A stretch of DNA of 64,000 bases, taken from an uncultured Burkholderiales bacterium. GTDB lineage: Bacteria > Pseudomonadota > Gammaproteobacteria > Burkholderiales > Burkholderiaceae_C. A program made the position numbers and the translations under genes. The notes beneath the pieces are model-generated. The model was not told the DNA's origin and made no database searches. It was given only the letters and a program-made list of their open reading frames with translations. The stretch is from NCBI GenBank assembly GCA_903832625.1, contig CAILCI010000058.1, forward strand, positions 55,854 to 119,853, given 5' to 3'. Shown one piece after another: positions 8,725-16,691 of the stretch (within the stretch, counting starts at the first letter, position 1; the number at the start of each line of letters is the position of its first letter).

Positions 8725-9578
8725 AGGGACAAGCGCATTGGCACATGCGCAATACCCGCCTCGTCAAACACATCGCCCTCAGCCACAAAGCCTACCTTGG
8801 CATAAAACGTCTGAGCGCTGCATTGGGCGTGGATGAGGATTTCCCGGTCTCCGCGCGTTTTGGCAGCGGCAATGAGGGTTTGCAGCACGCGCTTACCCAA
8901 ATCGCTGCCACGCATGACTTTCATCACGGCCATGCGGCCCAAGCGCGAAACGCCGGGCGCGTGTTGAATCAAACGGCCTGTGGCCAAGGCTGTGCCTAAT
9001 CGATTAACGGCCACGACGTGAATAGCCGTGGCGTCTTCGCTGTCCCATTCCAATTCTTGCGGCACCTTTTGTTCTTGTACAAAAACTTGTGTGCGCAAGG
9101 GCGCGGCCAAGGTTTGTAGCTCGGCCCAACTGCCTTGGCGCATTTGCACCATGTCTTGGCCTGCCTCAAAGCCGAGAATCATGTCTCGCAGCGGCGTTGG
9201 AATGGGCTGCGATTTTTTGAGCACCGGATTGGCGTACACATAGACCATCTCGCAGCTCACCAACAGTTCATCCCCACGAAAAATCGCGCCCGTGTAGGTC
9301 AAGGACGAGTTGCCCATGCGTTCGCATTTCATGCACACGTCAAGCCAGTCGTCCATTTCTGCAGAGGCGTGGTACTCCAGCGCGGCTTTTTTGACGAACA
9401 AATCGCCGCCGAGTTGGTGCATGGTCAATTCATAGGGCAGCGCCAAAGCTCGCCAATAGTCGGCAATGGCATTGTCGAAGTACATCAAATAATGGCCGTT
9501 GAAGACAATTTTTTGTATGTCTACCTCGGCCCAGCGCACGCGCAGGCGGTGTTTGACGCGAAAGTCTGAAGGGGTCAT
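8721..9578 (-). CDS. Fusion of YbgC/FadM-type acyl-CoA thioesterase and GNAT acetyltransferase
   Basis: A 285-residue two-domain protein. Residues 1 to about 130 are a hotdog thioesterase: RVRWAEVDIQKIVFNGHYL matches the 4HBT active-site segment with its aspartate, and the domain has the usual YbgC length. Residues from about 140 to the end are a GNAT N-acetyltransferase of the ElaA-like kind (LRTQVFVQEQKVP, GRMAVMKVMRGSDLGKRVL for acetyl-CoA binding, and YAKVGFVAEGDVFDEAGIAH). One half would cleave acyl-CoA thioesters and the other transfer an acyl group from CoA to an amine. The substrates are unknown. The frame is continuous with no internal stop. The gene follows the esterase gene with a four-base overlap. 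Confidence 0.85.
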   Translation of the reverse strand: MTPSDFRVKHRLRVRWAEVDIQKIVFNGHYLMYFDNAIADYWRALALPYELTMHQLGGDLFVKKAALEYHASAEMDDWLDVCMKCERMGNSSLTYTGAIFRGDELLVSCEMVYVYANPVLKKSQPIPTPLRDMILGFEAGQDMVQMRQGSWAELQTLAAPLRTQVFVQEQKVPQELEWDSEDATAIHVVAVNRLGTALATGRLIQHAPGVSRLGRMAVMKVMRGSDLGKRVLQTLIAAAKTRGDREILIHAQCSAQTFYAKVGFVAEGDVFDEAGIAHVPMRLSL

Positions 9579-10540
9579 GCGTGATCTTTGGCAAAAGCGT
9601 GTTGGAGCGCCCGTGCTGCATCCATACGGGCGGTGATGGCTTGGGGAATGGCGCGTCCCATTTGAATAAAGCTGTGTACCACGCCTCGGTAAATTTCCAA
9701 ATCCACGCTAACCCCAGCCATGCGCAAATGATCGGCATAGGCAATGCCTTCATCGACCAGCGGATCGCATTCTGCCAAGCCTATCCACGCAGGCGCCAAG
9801 CCTGAGACCTCCGAATTTTCGAGGGCAGAGAAACGCGGATCCCAGCGATCTTGCTCGGTATTGAGGTAGTTGGCGTAGAAGTAATCGATGCTGGGTTTGT
9901 CCAACACAAACCCTGTTTCAAACATCTGCATCGAAGCCATGGGCTGCGCCGAGCAGCCGGGATAAAACAAGACTTGCAAACACAAAGGAATGGCGTGGTC
10001 TCGGGCATAGACCGCGCAGGCCGCGCTCAAGGTGGCGCCTGCGCTGTCGCCCCCCACGGCCAAGCGCGTGCCGTCGAGTCCCAGCGATGCTGCGTTGTGA
10101 TGCAGCCACACCAGCGCGTCTTCGGCGTCGTAGTGGGCGGTGGGAAATTTGAATGCAGGCCCCATTCGGTAATCCACCGACAGCACCGCGCAGCCCGCCA
10201 AATGCGCCAAGTGGCGACACAGCGATTCATGGGTCTCGGGACTGCCTACGGTAAAACCCCCGCCATGAAAGTACAGCAACACAGGTAAATTGGGGTTTGC
10301 GTGTTCTGCCCAGAGTTTGGCGCGAAGCTGGCTGCCGTCTCGGGTGGAAATGTGCAAGCTGTCGTTGCGTGCCACCTTGTGTGCATCCAATTCCAGCACT
10401 TGCGAGCCAATGGCATAACTGGCCTTGGCCTGTTCTGGACTGAGCATGTAAATTGGCGGTCGCCCTGCTTTGGCAATGGCTTGAAGCAGATGGCGGCTCT
10501 CGGGTGTCAGCAAGCTGTGTGGGTTGCGTGGGTGACTCAT
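9575..10540 (-). CDS. Alpha/beta hydrolase, hormone-sensitive lipase (esterase IV) family
   Basis: A 321-residue esterase. The oxyanion motif HGGG is at residues 92-95 and the nucleophile motif GDSAG at 164-168 (Ser166). An aspartate in AECDPLVDEG and a histidine in GVVHSFIQMG complete the likely triad. HSL-type enzymes hydrolyse short-chain esters in the cytoplasm. No signal peptide is visible. The gene overlaps the thioesterase-acetyltransferase fusion by four bases, so the two may handle related acyl substrates. The natural substrate is unknown. Confidence 0.9.
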   Translation of the reverse strand: MSHPRNPHSLLTPESRHLLQAIAKAGRPPIYMLSPEQAKASYAIGSQVLELDAHKVARNDSLHISTRDGSQLRAKLWAEHANPNLPVLLYFHGGGFTVGSPETHESLCRHLAHLAGCAVLSVDYRMGPAFKFPTAHYDAEDALVWLHHNAASLGLDGTRLAVGGDSAGATLSAACAVYARDHAIPLCLQVLFYPGCSAQPMASMQMFETGFVLDKPSIDYFYANYLNTEQDRWDPRFSALENSEVSGLAPAWIGLAECDPLVDEGIAYADHLRMAGVSVDLEIYRGVVHSFIQMGRAIPQAITARMDAARALQHAFAKDHA

Positions 10541-10568
10541 GTTTCGTGATTTTTCTGGTTTCGCCTTT

Positions 10569-10574
10569 TATAGT
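10569..10574 (+). promoter_or_regulatory. Possible -10 element of the iron-containing alcohol dehydrogenase gene
   Basis: TATAGT ends five bases before the ATG at 10580, and no ribosome binding site is visible between them. The spacing would give a leaderless or nearly leaderless transcript. No convincing -35 was found. Confidence 0.3.
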
Positions 10575-10579
10575 GTGCC

Positions 10580-11749
10580 ATGTCTCAAATTTTGTACCTT
10601 ACCAACATTCAGATCGACTTCGGTGTTTTGTCCACCTTGGCCGATGTTTGCCAACAAAACAAGATTCGCCGCCCGCTCATCGTCACCGATGCCGGTGTTC
10701 GCGCGGTAGGAATTTTGGACAAAGCGCTGGCCGCTTTACACGGTCAAACCGCCATTGAACAAGTGGCCGTGTTTGACCAAACCCCGTCCAACCCGACCGA
10801 AGCTGCGGTGCGTGCGGCTGCCGCGCTCTACCAAGCCGAGCGCTGCGACGGTTTGATTGCCGTGGGCGGTGGCTCTTCCATCGACTGCGCCAAGGGTGTG
10901 GCCATTGCGGCCACCCACCCTGGCGCGCTCAAAACCTACGCCACGATTGAAGGCGGCTCGCCCAAAATCACCGCTGCCGTCGCCCCTTTGATTGCTGTGC
11001 CCACCACGGCAGGCACGGGCAGCGAAGTGGCGCGGGGTGCGATTGTCATCGTGGACGATGGCCGCAAACTCGGTTTTCACTCTTGGCATTTGATGCCCAA
11101 AGCCGCCCTGCTCGACCCTGAATTGACCTTGGGTTTGCCGCCAGCCCTAACCGCTGCCACGGGCATGGACGCCATTGCCCATTGCATGGAAACCTTCATG
11201 GCCGCGCCATTCAACCCGCCTGCCGACGGCATTGCCCTGGACGGTTTGACACGCGGTTGGGCCAATATCGAAGCCGCCACCCACAACGGCCAAGACCGCG
11301 AGGCGCGCTTGAACATGATGAGCGCCTCTATGCAGGGCGCGATGGCGTTTCAAAAGGGTTTGGGTTGTGTGCACTCTTTGAGCCACAGCTTGGGCGGCGT
11401 CAACCCACGTTTGCACCACGGCACCTTGAATGCCATGTTCTTGCCTGCCGTGGTGAAATTCAATGCCCATGCGCCCTCCGTGCAAAAAGAACGCCGTATG
11501 CAGCGCATGGCCTATGCCATGAACCTCGGCGCTTTTGACGACGCGCATGAGGCGGCACAAACCATTGCCAACGCCATTGAGGCCTTGAACCAACGCCTAG
11601 GGCTGGCTTCTGGCTTGGCCGCGCTGGGTGTGGAGGCAGCGTGGTTTGACAAAATCATTGAAGGCGCGATGGCCGACCATTGCCACAAAACCAATCCGCG
11701 TTTGGCGAGTGCAGAGGAATATCGGCAGATGTTGCTGGATTCGATGTGA
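10580..11749 (+). CDS. Iron-containing (group III) alcohol dehydrogenase
   Basis: A 389-residue NAD(P)-dependent dehydrogenase. The nucleotide-binding motif is GGGSSIDCAKG, followed by PTTAGTGSEV. The metal ligands fit the family: an aspartate and histidine in ATGMDAIAHCMETF, then HSLSHSLGG and LHHGTLNA. These cytoplasmic enzymes oxidise alcohols or reduce aldehydes, including lactaldehyde, 4-hydroxybutyrate or maleylacetate in different branches. No neighbour fixes the substrate. It lies alone between divergent and convergent genes. A small inverted repeat (ACGCCT/AGGCGT, 11755-11771) follows the stop codon but lacks a T tract. Confidence 0.9.
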   Translation: MSQILYLTNIQIDFGVLSTLADVCQQNKIRRPLIVTDAGVRAVGILDKALAALHGQTAIEQVAVFDQTPSNPTEAAVRAAAALYQAERCDGLIAVGGGSSIDCAKGVAIAATHPGALKTYATIEGGSPKITAAVAPLIAVPTTAGTGSEVARGAIVIVDDGRKLGFHSWHLMPKAALLDPELTLGLPPALTAATGMDAIAHCMETFMAAPFNPPADGIALDGLTRGWANIEAATHNGQDREARLNMMSASMQGAMAFQKGLGCVHSLSHSLGGVNPRLHHGTLNAMFLPAVVKFNAHAPSVQKERRMQRMAYAMNLGAFDDAHEAAQTIANAIEALNQRLGLASGLAALGVEAAWFDKIIEGAMADHCHKTNPRLASAEEYRQMLLDSM

Positions 11750-11772
11750 TTGCTACGCCTGCTTGAGGCGTC

Positions 11773-12843
11773 TCACAGCCGTTGAATTCGCGCCATATCA
11801 GGTTTGTCCAGCCACTGCGCTAACTCATCGGCGAGTTGCTCGCTGGCACGAGTCGTCTTTTGCCAGACCGCGACCCGCGCTGACAAATCGTTGCCGTAGG
11901 TGGTGAAATCGGTGCGGTCGGGCAGCTTGCCGTTGGGCAGCGTTTTGACCCATTCGGGGTTGGGTGCCAAGACAATGGTGTTGTCCAAAAATGGACTTGC
12001 GCTGTGTCGCCATGTGAGGGCCTTGTCCAACCAACCCGGCACCACCGCTTGTTGAAAATGCGGATACAGCACCAGCCCTTGGTAGTTGAGGTGCAAGTGG
12101 TAATCGGTGATGCCGCCGTCCCAATACGCGCCGTGGGGTGCATCGGCAATGTCGTGGATCGCCTTCAGCACAAACGGAATCGAGCAACTCGCTTGTAGCG
12201 CTTGCATGAAGTTGCGTTGATTCAAAGTCATGCGCTGCGTGGCAAAGTCTTGGCACTCAAAAGGCAGCGCAGCCGCTTGCGCTGAAAACACGACTCGCTC
12301 CAACATGGCGCCCATCCACGGTCTGTGCGCCGCGTTCAGCGCAAAAGCAGCCGCATAGCCCAAGGGCGTAAGCAAGGCGTGTTCACGCGCCAACAAACCG
12401 CGTCCTCGAGAGGTCACCACATGCAAACGGTAACGCGGGTGGTTCAACACCTCATCCACCCGCCCGCCGTAAAACGCTTGCAGGCTATGACCAAACTCGT
12501 CGCTCACTTGCTGAGCACTGGGACGTTTTTGCCCAGCCGGAACTTCGTAATGCTGGTGGATGTAGTCGTGCTCCAAACGCTCAAAGGCTTGCACGGGTTG
12601 GTTCAAGCACGCCGTGGCCATGCGCCACGCGCCAATCGACGCGCCCACCAAATCAATCGGTTGCTGGCTGCGCGGCAGCCATTCGCCAAACAAAAAGCGG
12701 TCCATCGCACCCAAAATCAAACCCTTGGGGCCACCTGCTGCGGCTGGAATCACGTTGACATGATGCGGAGCCAGGCCGTTTTGATGCAGGTGCGCCAGGG
12801 CTTTGGGGCCAGCGTAAATGTGAAGGGCTTGGAGTCGGGACAT
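11773..12843 (-). CDS. Patatin-like phospholipase family protein
   Basis: A 356-residue protein with the patatin signatures: a glycine-rich oxyanion loop (AAAGGPKG, residues 34-41), the nucleophile elbow GASIG (67-71, Ser69) and the dyad aspartate in YWDGGITD (Asp242). Patatins are serine-aspartate acyl hydrolases acting on phospholipids or other acyl esters. No signal peptide or secretion domain is seen, so it is probably cytoplasmic or at the inner membrane. It starts only five bases after the tex stop codon, so it is probably translated from the tex transcript. Its lipid target is unknown. Confidence 0.85.
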   Translation of the reverse strand: MSRLQALHIYAGPKALAHLHQNGLAPHHVNVIPAAAGGPKGLILGAMDRFLFGEWLPRSQQPIDLVGASIGAWRMATACLNQPVQAFERLEHDYIHQHYEVPAGQKRPSAQQVSDEFGHSLQAFYGGRVDEVLNHPRYRLHVVTSRGRGLLAREHALLTPLGYAAAFALNAAHRPWMGAMLERVVFSAQAAALPFECQDFATQRMTLNQRNFMQALQASCSIPFVLKAIHDIADAPHGAYWDGGITDYHLHLNYQGLVLYPHFQQAVVPGWLDKALTWRHSASPFLDNTIVLAPNPEWVKTLPNGKLPDRTDFTTYGNDLSARVAVWQKTTRASEQLADELAQWLDKPDMARIQRL

Positions 12844-12848
12844 CGTGT

Positions 12849-15212
12849 TTATTTCTTCAAGCCCTGCAGCTTAGCAAACGCCGAAGCCATCGCCGACCCC
12901 TGCGCTGCTGCGGGCGCAGAGGCGTAACTTCCGCCACCGCGTTGGCGGTTGTCGCGGCCTGCATGTTCAAAGCGGTTGTCGCGTGCGCCGCCGTCTTTGC
13001 GAGCTGGTGCAGCGTCCAATTTCAGGGTCAGGCTGATGCGCTTGCGTGCCACGTCCACTTCCAGCACTTTGACCTTGACGATGTCGCCCGTCTTGACCAC
13101 CTCGCGTGCGTCGGTGATGAATTTGTTGCTGAGTTGGCTCACATGAATCAAGCCGTCTTGGTGAACGCCCAAATCCACAAACGCGCCAAAGGCAGCCACG
13201 TTGCTGATGGTGCCTTCGAGCACCATGTCAACTTTGAGGTCTTGGATGTCTTCCACGCCGTCTTGCAGCTTGGCGACTTTGAAGTCTGGGCGCGGGTCGC
13301 GGCCCGGCTTTTCGAGCTCGCTCAAAATGTCTTTGACCGTGATCACGCCCACGCTGTCGTTGGCAAATAGCTCAGGTTTCAATGTTTTGAGCATGTCCGC
13401 ACGCCCCATCAATTCGGCCACGGGTTTGCCGGTTTGCGCCATGATGCGTTCCACCACGGGGTAGGTTTCGGGGTGAACCGCTGTCATGTCGAGTGGGTTG
13501 TCGCCGCCTCGGATGCGCAAAAAGCCCGCGCTTTGCTCAAAGGTTTTTGCGCCCAAGCCTGTGACTTTGAGCAATTGCTGGCGGTTGGCAAATGCGCCAT
13601 TGGCTTCGCGCCAACGCACCACTGCCTTGGCCGTGGTGGTGGACAAGCCCGAGACGCGGGTCAGCAAAGGCACGCTGGCGGTGTTGAGGTCTACGCCCAC
13701 TTTGTTCACGCAGTCTTCCACCACGGCTTCCAAGGTTTTGGCGAGTTCGCTTTGGTTGACATCGTGCTGGTATTGACCCACGCCAATCGATTTGGGATCG
13801 ATCTTGACCAACTCGGCCAGCGGGTCTTGCAAGCGCCGCGCAATGCTGGCCGCGCCGCGCAGGCTCACATCGACGTCGGGCATTTCGGCGCTGGCGTATT
13901 CGCTGGCGCTGTAGACCGATGCGCCTGCTTCACTCACCACCACTTTGGCAATTTCTTTGGATGCGTCGTGTTTGGCGAGGGCTTTGATGAGTTCACCTGC
14001 CAGCTTGTCGGTTTCGCGGCTGGCTGTGCCGTTGCCAATGGCGATCAAATTAACGCCGTGCTTTTCGCTCAGCTTGGCCAAGGTGTAGAGCGAACCGTCC
14101 CAATCTTTGCGCGGCTCATGGGGGTAAATGGTGGCTGTCTCCACCAGTTTTCCCGTGGCGTCCACCACGGCCACTTTGACGCCGGTGCGAATGCCTGGGT
14201 CCAGCCCCATGACCACACGCGGGCCAGCGGGTGCGGCCAGCAACAAGTCGCGCAGGTTGTCGGCAAAGACTTTGATGGCGACTTGCTCGGCGTCTTCGCG
14301 CAAGCGGGTGAACAAATCGCGCTCGGTGGAAAGGCTAAGTTTGACGCGCCATGTCCAAGCCACGCATTTGCGAATCAGGTCGTCGCTGGGACGCGCTTTG
14401 TGACTCCAGCCCAAATGCAGCGCGATTTTGCCTTCGGCCACGCTGGGTTTGCCGTGTTCTGGCTCGACGGGGAGCACCAATTTTGCATCCAGGATTTCTA
14501 AGCCGCGCCCCCGAAACACCGCCAAGGCACGGTGCGAAGGCACGCGGCCAATGGGCTCGTCGTAGTCAAAGTAGTCGCGGAATTTGGCGACTTCCGGGTT
14601 GTTCTCGTCTTTGCCCGTGGCGAGTTTGCTGCGAAACAGCCCTTCTGCCCACAGCCATTCGCGCAGGCTTTGGATCAGGCCAGCGTCTTCTGCCCAGCGT
14701 TCGCTCAAGATGTCACGCACGCCGTCAAGCACAGCGGCAGTGGTAGAGAAATCTGCGCCTTCAATTTTGTCGGCAGGCAACAAAAAGGCTTGTGCCTGTG
14801 CCTGAGGGTCGAGCGAGGGATCGGCAAACAGCTGGTTGGCCAAGGGCTCCAAGCCCGCTTCTTTGGCGATCATGCCTTTGGTGCGGCGCTTGGGTTTGAA
14901 GGGTAAATACAGGTCTTCGAGCTCTTGTTTGGTGGGTGCGGCCTCAATAGCGGCTTGTAGATCGGGCGTGAGTTTGCCTTGGTCGGCAATGCTTTTGAGC
15001 ACGGCGCTGCGGCGGTCTTCCAACTCGCGCAAATAGCTCAAACGGGCTTCGAGTTCACGCAATTGAATGTCGTCCAAGCCGTTGGTGACTTCTTTGCGAT
15101 AACGGGCGATGAATGGAACAGTAGCGCCACCATCGAGCAATTCGACGGCGGCACGCACTTGAGATTCGGAGATGTGGATTTCAGAAGCGAGCTGACGGGT
15201 GATTTTTTGCAT
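12849..15212 (-). CDS. tex: Tex family transcription accessory / RNA-binding protein
   Basis: A protein of about 787 residues with the full Tex architecture: N-terminal helical region (QKITRQLASEIHISESQV, then TVPFIARYRKE), YqgF/RNase H-like domain (VVMGLDPGIRTGVKVAVVD), helix-hairpin-helix region (LLTRVSGLSTTTAKAVV, LLKVTGLGAKTFEQ) and a C-terminal S1 RNA-binding domain (EGTISNVAAFGAFVDLGVHQ). A glycine- and arginine-rich tail follows. Tex binds nucleic acid and affects transcription elongation and toxin expression in some species. The ATG at 15212 gives the family N-terminus; an in-frame ATG at 15230 adds six residues. On the minus strand a -10-like TATAAA lies at 15279-15274, overlapping the divergent tetR promoter. 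Confidence 0.95.
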   Translation of the reverse strand: MQKITRQLASEIHISESQVRAAVELLDGGATVPFIARYRKEVTNGLDDIQLRELEARLSYLRELEDRRSAVLKSIADQGKLTPDLQAAIEAAPTKQELEDLYLPFKPKRRTKGMIAKEAGLEPLANQLFADPSLDPQAQAQAFLLPADKIEGADFSTTAAVLDGVRDILSERWAEDAGLIQSLREWLWAEGLFRSKLATGKDENNPEVAKFRDYFDYDEPIGRVPSHRALAVFRGRGLEILDAKLVLPVEPEHGKPSVAEGKIALHLGWSHKARPSDDLIRKCVAWTWRVKLSLSTERDLFTRLREDAEQVAIKVFADNLRDLLLAAPAGPRVVMGLDPGIRTGVKVAVVDATGKLVETATIYPHEPRKDWDGSLYTLAKLSEKHGVNLIAIGNGTASRETDKLAGELIKALAKHDASKEIAKVVVSEAGASVYSASEYASAEMPDVDVSLRGAASIARRLQDPLAELVKIDPKSIGVGQYQHDVNQSELAKTLEAVVEDCVNKVGVDLNTASVPLLTRVSGLSTTTAKAVVRWREANGAFANRQQLLKVTGLGAKTFEQSAGFLRIRGGDNPLDMTAVHPETYPVVERIMAQTGKPVAELMGRADMLKTLKPELFANDSVGVITVKDILSELEKPGRDPRPDFKVAKLQDGVEDIQDLKVDMVLEGTISNVAAFGAFVDLGVHQDGLIHVSQLSNKFITDAREVVKTGDIVKVKVLEVDVARKRISLTLKLDAAPARKDGGARDNRFEHAGRDNRQRGGGSYASAPAAAQGSAMASAFAKLQGLKK

Positions 15213-15271
15213 AACCCACGAGTTTGCCATAGGCGACGTGGCGGTCTTTGGGCGCGGCTTACACACAGTTT

Positions 15272-15277
15272 TATACT
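15272..15277 (+). promoter_or_regulatory. Probable -10 element of the tetR gene (leaderless), overlapping the tex promoter
   Basis: TATACT ends six bases before the ATG at 15284, and TTGGGC at 15248-15253 could serve as -35 with an 18-base spacer. No ribosome binding site is present. The same bases on the other strand contain TATAAA, a possible -10 for tex. Confidence 0.45.
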
Positions 15278-15283
15278 TTGCAA

Positions 15284-16027
15284 ATGGACAAACTCGTACA
15301 AAAGCCCGATTCAAGGCCTCAAAAACTTGAGCTCACAGCTTCTGCGCCAGCCGCCAAGCGCTCGCGTACCACTGCACGCGCAACATCACGCGCCACGACT
15401 CGCACCAACGACCCCGAGCGCACCAAGGCCGGCATCATGGCCGTGGCAACGCAGGAGTTTTCGGCCAACGGTTTGGCCGGCGCACGAATTGATGCCATTG
15501 CTGCGGCCACGCACACCAGCAAGCGCATGATTTATTACTACTTCGGCAGCAAGGAAGGCTTGTACCTCGCTGTGCTCGAAGAGGCTTACCGCAGCGTGCG
15601 TTGGGTTGAAGGCCAGTTGCAACTCAAGGATTTGCCGCCCATGCAGGCGCTCTCCAGTTTGGTGGGTTTTACCTTTGATCATCACCAAGCGCATCAAGAC
15701 TTTATTCGTTTGGTCATGTCTGAAAACATGCAGCGTGGCGAATATTTGTCGCAAAGCAAGCTCATCCAAGAGCTCAATGTCTCGGTCATCGCGTCAATTC
15801 AAGAGCTATATCTGCGCGGCGTGGATGAAGGCGTGTTTCGAGCGGGTTTGGATCCGATTGACATCCATGCGTCGATCTCCGCGCTGTCATTCTTTAATGT
15901 GTCCAATCGCTACACGTTCGATTTGATCTTCAAACGCAATGGCCATTCTCCCAAAGCCTTGGCAGCGCGTCGCCAATCGGTCATTGATATGGTCATGCGT
16001 TTTGTTTGCCATACAAAAACGCTATAG
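15284..16027 (+). CDS. TetR/AcrR family transcriptional regulator
   Basis: A 247-residue regulator. After a basic, low-complexity tail of about 42 residues (many Arg, Thr, Ala), the helix-turn-helix domain lies at about residues 45-92: a first helix in IMAVATQEFSANG, then IDAIAAATHTSKRMIYYYFGSKEGL. The C-terminal part is a TetR-type ligand-binding and dimerisation domain. It lies directly upstream of, and in the same direction as, the TRAP transporter and shikimate dehydrogenase-like genes, so it most likely controls them. A candidate binding site lies at 16091-16106. The ATG at 15284 was chosen because a TATACT box sits six bases before it; an upstream GTG-type start would lie inside that promoter. 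Confidence 0.9.
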   Translation: MDKLVQKPDSRPQKLELTASAPAAKRSRTTARATSRATTRTNDPERTKAGIMAVATQEFSANGLAGARIDAIAAATHTSKRMIYYYFGSKEGLYLAVLEEAYRSVRWVEGQLQLKDLPPMQALSSLVGFTFDHHQAHQDFIRLVMSENMQRGEYLSQSKLIQELNVSVIASIQELYLRGVDEGVFRAGLDPIDIHASISALSFFNVSNRYTFDLIFKRNGHSPKALAARRQSVIDMVMRFVCHTKTL

Positions 16028-16090
16028 CAGCTAGTCTTTTATGTGGTTTTAGATACGGGTTTTTCCTAGTCTGCAACAAACTAACTGTTT

Positions 16091-16106
16091 TGTACATTTT
16101 GTACCA
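16091..16106. promoter_or_regulatory. Candidate TetR operator upstream of the TRAP genes
   Basis: TGTACATTTTGTACCA is an imperfect inverted repeat with two GTAC half-sites. It sits about 30 bases before the DctQ start and about 60 bases after the tetR stop. Size and position fit an operator for the adjacent regulator. A single half-site (CGTACAAAAG) also occurs at the start of tetR. Confidence 0.4.
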
Positions 16107-16134
16107 GCGTTCCTCAAACAAGGATTTGTTCATT

Positions 16135-16674
16135 ATGTTTTCGCGTTTTCTCAATGTGTATTGCCGCGTCATCGATGTGTTGATTGCCGTGGCTCTGGCC
16201 ATCATGGTCGTGTTGGTGTTTGGCAATGTGGTCTTGCGCTACGGTTTTAACTCGGGCATCACCATGTCCGAGGAGTTGTCGCGCTGGTTGTTTGTGTGGG
16301 TCACCTTCTTGGGCGCCATCGTGGCGATGAAAGAAGGTTCGCATTTGGGGTCGGACACCTTGGTCTCCAAACTTTCAGTCACAGGCCAAAAAGTTTGCTT
16401 GGTGCTCTCGCACATCTTGATGCTGTTTGTCTGCTGGTTGCTGTTCAAAGGCTCGTATGACCAAGTGCTCATCAACTGGGACACGACCAGTGCGGTGATG
16501 GAAGCTTCGATGGGTATTTTTTACGCCTGCGGCATGGTGTTGGCGGTCTCAGGAGCGTTGATTTTGGTGGATCGCATGGTGCGCTTGGCACAAGGCCGCT
16601 TGGCCGACAGCGAGCTCATTGGGGTGCGCGAGTCGGAAGAAGAACCGATTGACGTGCCCGCTCCCATCAAATAA
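16135..16674 (+). CDS. TRAP transporter small permease (DctQ type)
   Basis: A 179-residue inner-membrane protein with four hydrophobic segments, the usual size and topology for DctQ. The family pattern is clear: VFGNVVLRYGFNSGITMSEEL followed by SRWLFVWVTFLGAIVAMKEGSHLG. It forms a complex with the large permease and helps couple binding-protein docking to sodium-driven uptake of organic acids. An earlier in-frame start at 16006 lies inside tetR; the ATG at 16135 has AAGGA about ten bases upstream and gives a normal DctQ N-terminus. It is first in the operon dctQ-dctM-dctP-shikimate dehydrogenase. Confidence 0.93.
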   Translation: MFSRFLNVYCRVIDVLIAVALAIMVVLVFGNVVLRYGFNSGITMSEELSRWLFVWVTFLGAIVAMKEGSHLGSDTLVSKLSVTGQKVCLVLSHILMLFVCWLLFKGSYDQVLINWDTTSAVMEASMGIFYACGMVLAVSGALILVDRMVRLAQGRLADSELIGVRESEEEPIDVPAPIK

Positions 16675-16691
16675 TTGAACAGGACAAGAAC

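Noticed and set aside
11755..11771. ACGCCT/AGGCGT inverted repeat after the alcohol dehydrogenase as a terminator
   Set aside because: Six base pairs and no T tract on either strand; too weak to call.
13434..14501. Long open frame on the plus strand (355 codons) opposite tex
   Set aside because: It lies wholly antisense to tex, shows no recognisable domain and has the His/Phe/Gly-rich composition typical of reverse frames in this codon usage.
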